This document shows, piece by piece, positions 59,483 to 64,000 of a stretch of DNA of 64,000 nt. Under the pieces are notes generated by a model, which saw only the letters and a program-made list of their open reading frames with translations, did not search any database and was not told where the DNA came from. Both the position numbers and the translations under genes were made by a program. The stretch's first letter is position 1; every line of letters begins with the position of its first letter. This DNA is from Coffea arabica (lineage: Eukaryota > Streptophyta > Magnoliopsida > Gentianales > Rubiaceae): positions 41,192,287 to 41,256,286 of the forward strand of contig NC_092326.1 of assembly GCF_036785885.1 (NCBI RefSeq). Reading direction: 5' to 3'.

Positions 59483-61049
59483 CTAAGCATGAACGATAGC
59501 ATTGGCGCAGATAGGAGGGTTCAGTTTGCCACTGAGAACTGGCTTCACATTGGCACATTTGCTTGACAGAGTCCCTTGTTTGCCATTGTATGCCAAGTCA
59601 ATGTGAGCAACCTCTACACCCTCGCATGGGATACTCTTGCTGCAAAGAAGAGTCACAGCAGCTGGTGTTGCTGAAGTGCCAGTGATGTGCTTGAAGCTGA
59701 CCTGAGCAATCTTAACTCTTGATGGGGCCTGTAAATCAAAACAACGAGAAGAGAAAAAAATTAGCTCGAAAAGAAATACACTTTAAATTTGATTGTCTTA
59801 GCATGCATGTTTCTTAACTTACTGTGTTTGTGCATTGGTTGTTTGGGCAATATTCTTGATCAATGATCACTGGATTGCTGACATTTTGCATGATAATACC
59901 TTCAAAATGCATATTGGTGGCACTACCACGTTTAGAAGCTGGCCAACTCTTTACTCTTACACCATTTAAAGTACCAGAGATGGTGCAGTCGGTAACAAAG
60001 ATGCCCTCAACAGGCAGTTCATTGTCATACCTTCCAAGGCTTCCAACACTGATTCCATGCCCAGGTCCACATGTCACTTTGCTTATGTTAACTTGTTTGG
60101 CACCATCATCAATTGAGATGCAATCGTCCCCGGTTCCTATGTTTGAATTTGTGATGACTACTCCAGTGGAATGTCCAATGTGAATACCATCAGTGTTGGG
60201 ACTGTCTCCAGGTGCTGTGATTGTGAAGTGTTGGAATGTTACATTGTTGCATGCGAAAAGATTCACGTGAAACAGTTTGCTGTTCAAAGAAGTTAGGTCA
60301 CGGATGACAGTATTGTTGACGAAATTCAAGCTCAAAGTCTGCAATTTCAAGTTAAAAAAACGCAACAATCAGATTATTAATTGAGCTCATGTATCATTGG
60401 CAAAACATTCATATGTGTGTATTCAATGTTGTAAAGGCTGGCTCACATTTGGAAGTTTGCTGCATTCGGTTTTAACACGACATTCATTTTGGGTCCAAGC
60501 TTTGGCTCCTTGGCCATCCAAGGTACCACCTCCAGAGAGGGTCAATTGGTTAACGTACATAATTGTTATCCATTCCTTATCCTTGCTTATTTGTGCAGGA
60601 TCTGCAGGTGCTTTGATGGTGCCTTGTATTTGAATCGTAATGGGTGCTTTGCAAGGACCTACAAGGCTCGCTTCTTTTAATAAAAATGTGCCCTTTGGAA
60701 TCAAAATTGTAGATGCTGTTGTAGAATTACATGCTTGTTTCCAAGCATTCGCCAAAACCTGCAGCAATGGCAAATCTTTTAGAGCCCAATTATTTATTTC
60801 AATAGGAACAAAGCTTTCGACAAATCACGAACATTTCTTCAAATTCTGGTGAACTGATCAATCAACCAACTCGATTTCGATGTATGTAGCTTCTGCATTA
60901 AGATTAAGATTAATTACCTGGCTCATGTCAGCTCTGCCATCACGTTTTGCGCCAAGTTGAATGACATCAATAGGTCCTGTTCTGGCCTGGACAATGCATG
61001 TAAAGAACAGCCATGAACACAACAATGTGATGTCTAATGCTCTTGTCAT
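59483..61049 (-). CDS. Exopolygalacturonase copy C (GH28), G225D variant
   Basis: Exons 61049-60918, 60758-60447, 60338-59823 and 59728-59483 encode 401 residues, the same architecture as copy B. I see two coding differences in DNA from copy B: a silent change in the codon for His of NMHFEG, and a missense change near 60110 that turns GDDCISIG into GDDCISID (G225D). The change lies five residues after the second catalytic aspartate of the GDD motif. Signal peptide, NTD, GDD, GPGHG and RVK motifs are all present. Expected role is the same as copy B. Whether G225D lowers activity cannot be told from sequence. Confidence 0.92.
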
Positions 61050-61138
61050 CTTTTGCTCTTCTTTTTTTTTTTTCTTTTTTCTTTCCCACTATTTACGTTT
61101 GCTTTATCTAAATAGTGTAATCTTAACTATATTTGTAG

Positions 61139-61149
61139 CCTTTTTATAG
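61139..61149 (-). promoter_or_regulatory. TATA box of copy C
   Basis: CTATAAAAAGG on the minus strand, about 90 bp upstream of the copy C ATG, identical to copy B apart from a 1-bp shorter poly(T) between box and gene. Confidence 0.7.
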
Positions 61150-62115
61150 TGGTGACAAGGAGTTTGGCACCGTTAATTATCAAAATTTATGTTTGTGGTT
61201 TGTAAGGGGCTCGAGTGTTGTGGTACAATTGTGGCTGTAACTTCGGTTACTTTCTTCCTTTTCTCTATCCCGCCATCTCTCCGTTCTTGATCTCTTAATC
61301 TGGTCAAAACATCAACCTTTTATTAACTAAAAATGGTTAATTAGAATAGCGGATATAGGATGGATTTTTCCAACGTGGATGGATCTCCTGATGGTCAATG
61401 GTTTGCAACTTTGAATAGTAATTTGAAATCTTTGCAGCTTATAGTTCTTCGCAATAAAGTGATTAACAATGTGCTAAACTAATGGGATCATTGTATTAAT
61501 AGGATTCCAAAATTATCGAAATCGAGTTGGGAATGTATTAATAGGATTCCAAAATTATCCAAATTGAGCTACTTGGAATCGGATTCTTTGAAAGAGATAA
61601 ATTTTTATTTTAGAAATAATATATATTGGCCTACACACATACTTTTGCAAATGGCTAATTTCTCTATGTTCCTTTATGGTATGTTATAAACGAAGACATC
61701 CCTTGTAGTAATTTTGAAGATCAACAATGACCTCCCGATTCAAGATTGTCAAGTTTTTTTCCTTTATTTTGATTTTTGCCGATGCTTAATTCGACCATGA
61801 AGACAATATCTCATTTGGATCTATAAAATTTCACACCGACAAATTTGGGTGTTTGCAGTATATATGCTTTGTGATATTAATACCACAAAGCTAAAATGCT
61901 TATATATGAGCATGTTAAAATTAAATAGTGGTAAACTCGTAAAACTAGGGGTAGCGTTTTGCTAAACTTGACAAACTTCAAAAAAGGCTAGTGTAATATA
62001 ACCTTTTGTGAATCACAATTGATGGACGAGATGCCCATACATTACAAATACACAAAGAATCAAGATTCAAGGTAACTATGTCGTATAAAATGTGATTTAA
62101 CAGTTTCTTTTTTCC

Positions 62116-64000
62116 GTTTTCTTAATTGCACGAGTTCATATTTTCTTATTTTAAGTGAAAACAAGAACATGTTCTTGTTCCTAATAGGCAAGTTGTTAAA
62201 GTAAACATCTTTTCTCCGGTTTATACATGAAACGTCGACATTGCTTAAATTTTGGAAGGTCAGGTGCCACTGATCACATATATGCTTATGACATTTGATC
62301 AAGATTGATTTCAAAAAGCTATCAAATTTATTCATCAATTTGTAGACACTAATTGAATCTCTTTCTTTATTTTCGTTTGAATTAACCTCAAGAAACTTTA
62401 TTGTTTTTCAATGAATAATATCCATAATATTCAGGTGTAACTGGCTGATTGCCAATCGAGGCAAATTTCTAAAAATAATAGTTAAAAAAAAAGATATTTG
62501 TCGGGTTCTATCACATTCATGTCATATTGTAGTAACGCTGTACATGAGGATCGCATATCTCATGTACGGCGACTGGCTAAATTTTCTTTGTTTCTAAATT
62601 TTTTTTAAACCAATACATATACGGTGACATATTTTTTTTTTTTACATTCTAGTCCCTAGGGAATAGAATGCAAAATGTCAAACAAAAAAAATAGGAATAG
62701 TGTAGCTACATATATATGTGTGGCTACGCATTGATAGTTTTTTTTTTTAAATTTTGAGTGCGGTTACACTTGAAATGATTGTGATTTTGATCCAAAGAAG
62801 AAAAAGAAAATTTAAAGCATCTTTACTTGGAGTAATATATCCTATGCTTTTGGTGTCCAAAGGAAAAAACAATTGATAATTTGAAGTACTTCACTTGTAA
62901 TTTATGCTTGTCATTGTAAAACTTTTTGTATATATGTAAAATCATTAATATCGTTTGTGGTTCATAGGAGAATTATATGAAATATATCTGTCCACTGCTT
63001 AATAGTACATATCATTAAAAAAAATACGAACCTAGTTGGGGACAAGATTTTTTGGATCTGTGCGAGAGAGATGTGTTGTATGAGTTTGAATAAAGTCAAG
63101 TATATGTGTTGCTTGAGAAATCTGAAAAACAATTGAGATTCTGCCAAAGTGTAAAATGCTTTTATAAGAAGTTAGTTTGTTTGCCAAACTATTGAAAAGA
63201 TTGCACACTGTTAAATGCTAGAAAAACAAGTAGTCTGGTTACACTGGTATAAGGCCCAGGATGTGCTAAAATAACTAAATTGAGACTACACTAACAATTC
63301 AAAACAAAAAAAATTCAAAGTCATATGCAGCTATACTATTACTTTTTTTTTTTAATAAAAATTGGCATTTTGTATTTCAGTCCCGAGGGACTGGAATGTT
63401 GAAAAAATTAATGTGGTGTCACATATTTTGGTTAAAAAAAATTATGTGCAAGGACGCTAGAAGAAGAAACAGATATGGCAGAGTACCACTTTTGCTATTT
63501 TTTAAAAAATATTATTTTGGAAAATTGCTAGTTATCAGCACGAAAAATCCAACTCCCCATCCGGCATGCTTTTTCTCTTTTCGTAATCTTTATCCCAATT
63601 TTTTATCCTTAATTTGAAATTGGAAGCAGCATTATCGTTATAGAAGTGTTGGGTTCAAATAGGTTTAAGAAATGAGACAGTTTTACTCCATGCCATCAGT
63701 GTCATTATACTTGTATTTATGATGAGTGCAGCTGGGTTATTGGTCGATTTTAGGCTGCTTTATCTAAATCTTGGGCCAAAATAAAAAACATTCCAACAAT
63801 TACCTAAGGACACATTAATATATCCTAATTTGTGTACAATCACTAATACTAGTAATCTCATCTGCAAAAGGAAAAAAAAAATTCTAGGTGGATATACATG
63901 TGAATTTGTTTGTATGGTACTAATTTATTTCCAAAACATAAAAAGGACATGCTTTTTTTTTTAGCCAATGATCTGTTGTGTATATAGGTGCTCCTAAATT
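62116..64000. repeat. Older, diverged unit of the same tandem array, running off the window
   Basis: 62116 onward aligns with 50780 onward but with many differences, for example near 62150-62290 and at the right edge, where TTAGCCAATGATCTGTTG corresponds to about 52142. About 480 bp extra lie in the 62930-63900 interval compared with unit 1. No gene is seen in the visible part. Confidence 0.75.

Larger units (their letters stand above)
56446..62115. repeat. Tandem unit 2 of the 5.67-kb duplication (contains copy C)
   Basis: Begins within the short T-run at 56446-56450 and matches unit 1 almost perfectly to about 62115. To the left of the junction the sequence follows the version found at 61950-62115. 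To the right it follows the version at 50771 onward. Confidence 0.9.

Overview
This is nuclear DNA from a flowering plant, most likely a eudicot. It is AT-rich, its genes carry GT-AG introns, and transposons fill the space between genes. I cannot name the species from sequence alone. I see no rRNA or tRNA genes, no CRISPR and no bacterial gene organisation.

Five host genes can be built exon by exon. (1) A seven-exon plus-strand gene at 8866-11662 encodes a phosphatidylglycerophosphate synthase, the committed enzyme of phosphatidylglycerol synthesis. (2) A four-exon minus-strand gene at 16420-20342 encodes a clade-D type protein phosphatase 2C. (3-5) Three minus-strand, four-exon GH28 exopolygalacturonase genes lie in tandem: copy A at 47498-49076, B at 53811-55377 and C at 59483-61049. 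Copy A has a 1-bp frameshift in exon 2. B and C sit in two nearly identical 5.67-kb units. The junction between these units has the structure expected of an unequal crossover. An older, diverged unit starts near 62116 and runs off the right edge.

The rest is a layered record of transposition. Boundaries could be fixed for many elements from their target-site duplications: a Tourist/Harbinger-like MITE with a polypyrimidine core (1061-2017), small MITEs (2938-3110, 3518-3664), two hAT derivatives with perfect 8-bp duplications (6864-7471, 28987-29619), a Harbinger-like MITE with a SINE inside it (13679-14481), a SINE with a perfect 18-bp duplication (21413-21616), a 5'-truncated LINE (22784-25056) and a foldback element just upstream of polygalacturonase copy A (49243-49908).

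The largest element is a 13.2-kb chromodomain-bearing Ty3/gypsy retrotransposon (30023-43178) with 3.2-kb LTRs and a 5-bp duplication GATTT. It carries an extra coiled-coil ORF ahead of gag. Its gag is split by a 971-bp solo LTR with its own duplication CCGAG, and gag-pol has five in-frame stops. Remaining intergenic stretches hold microsatellites, hairpins and degenerate repeats, described individually.
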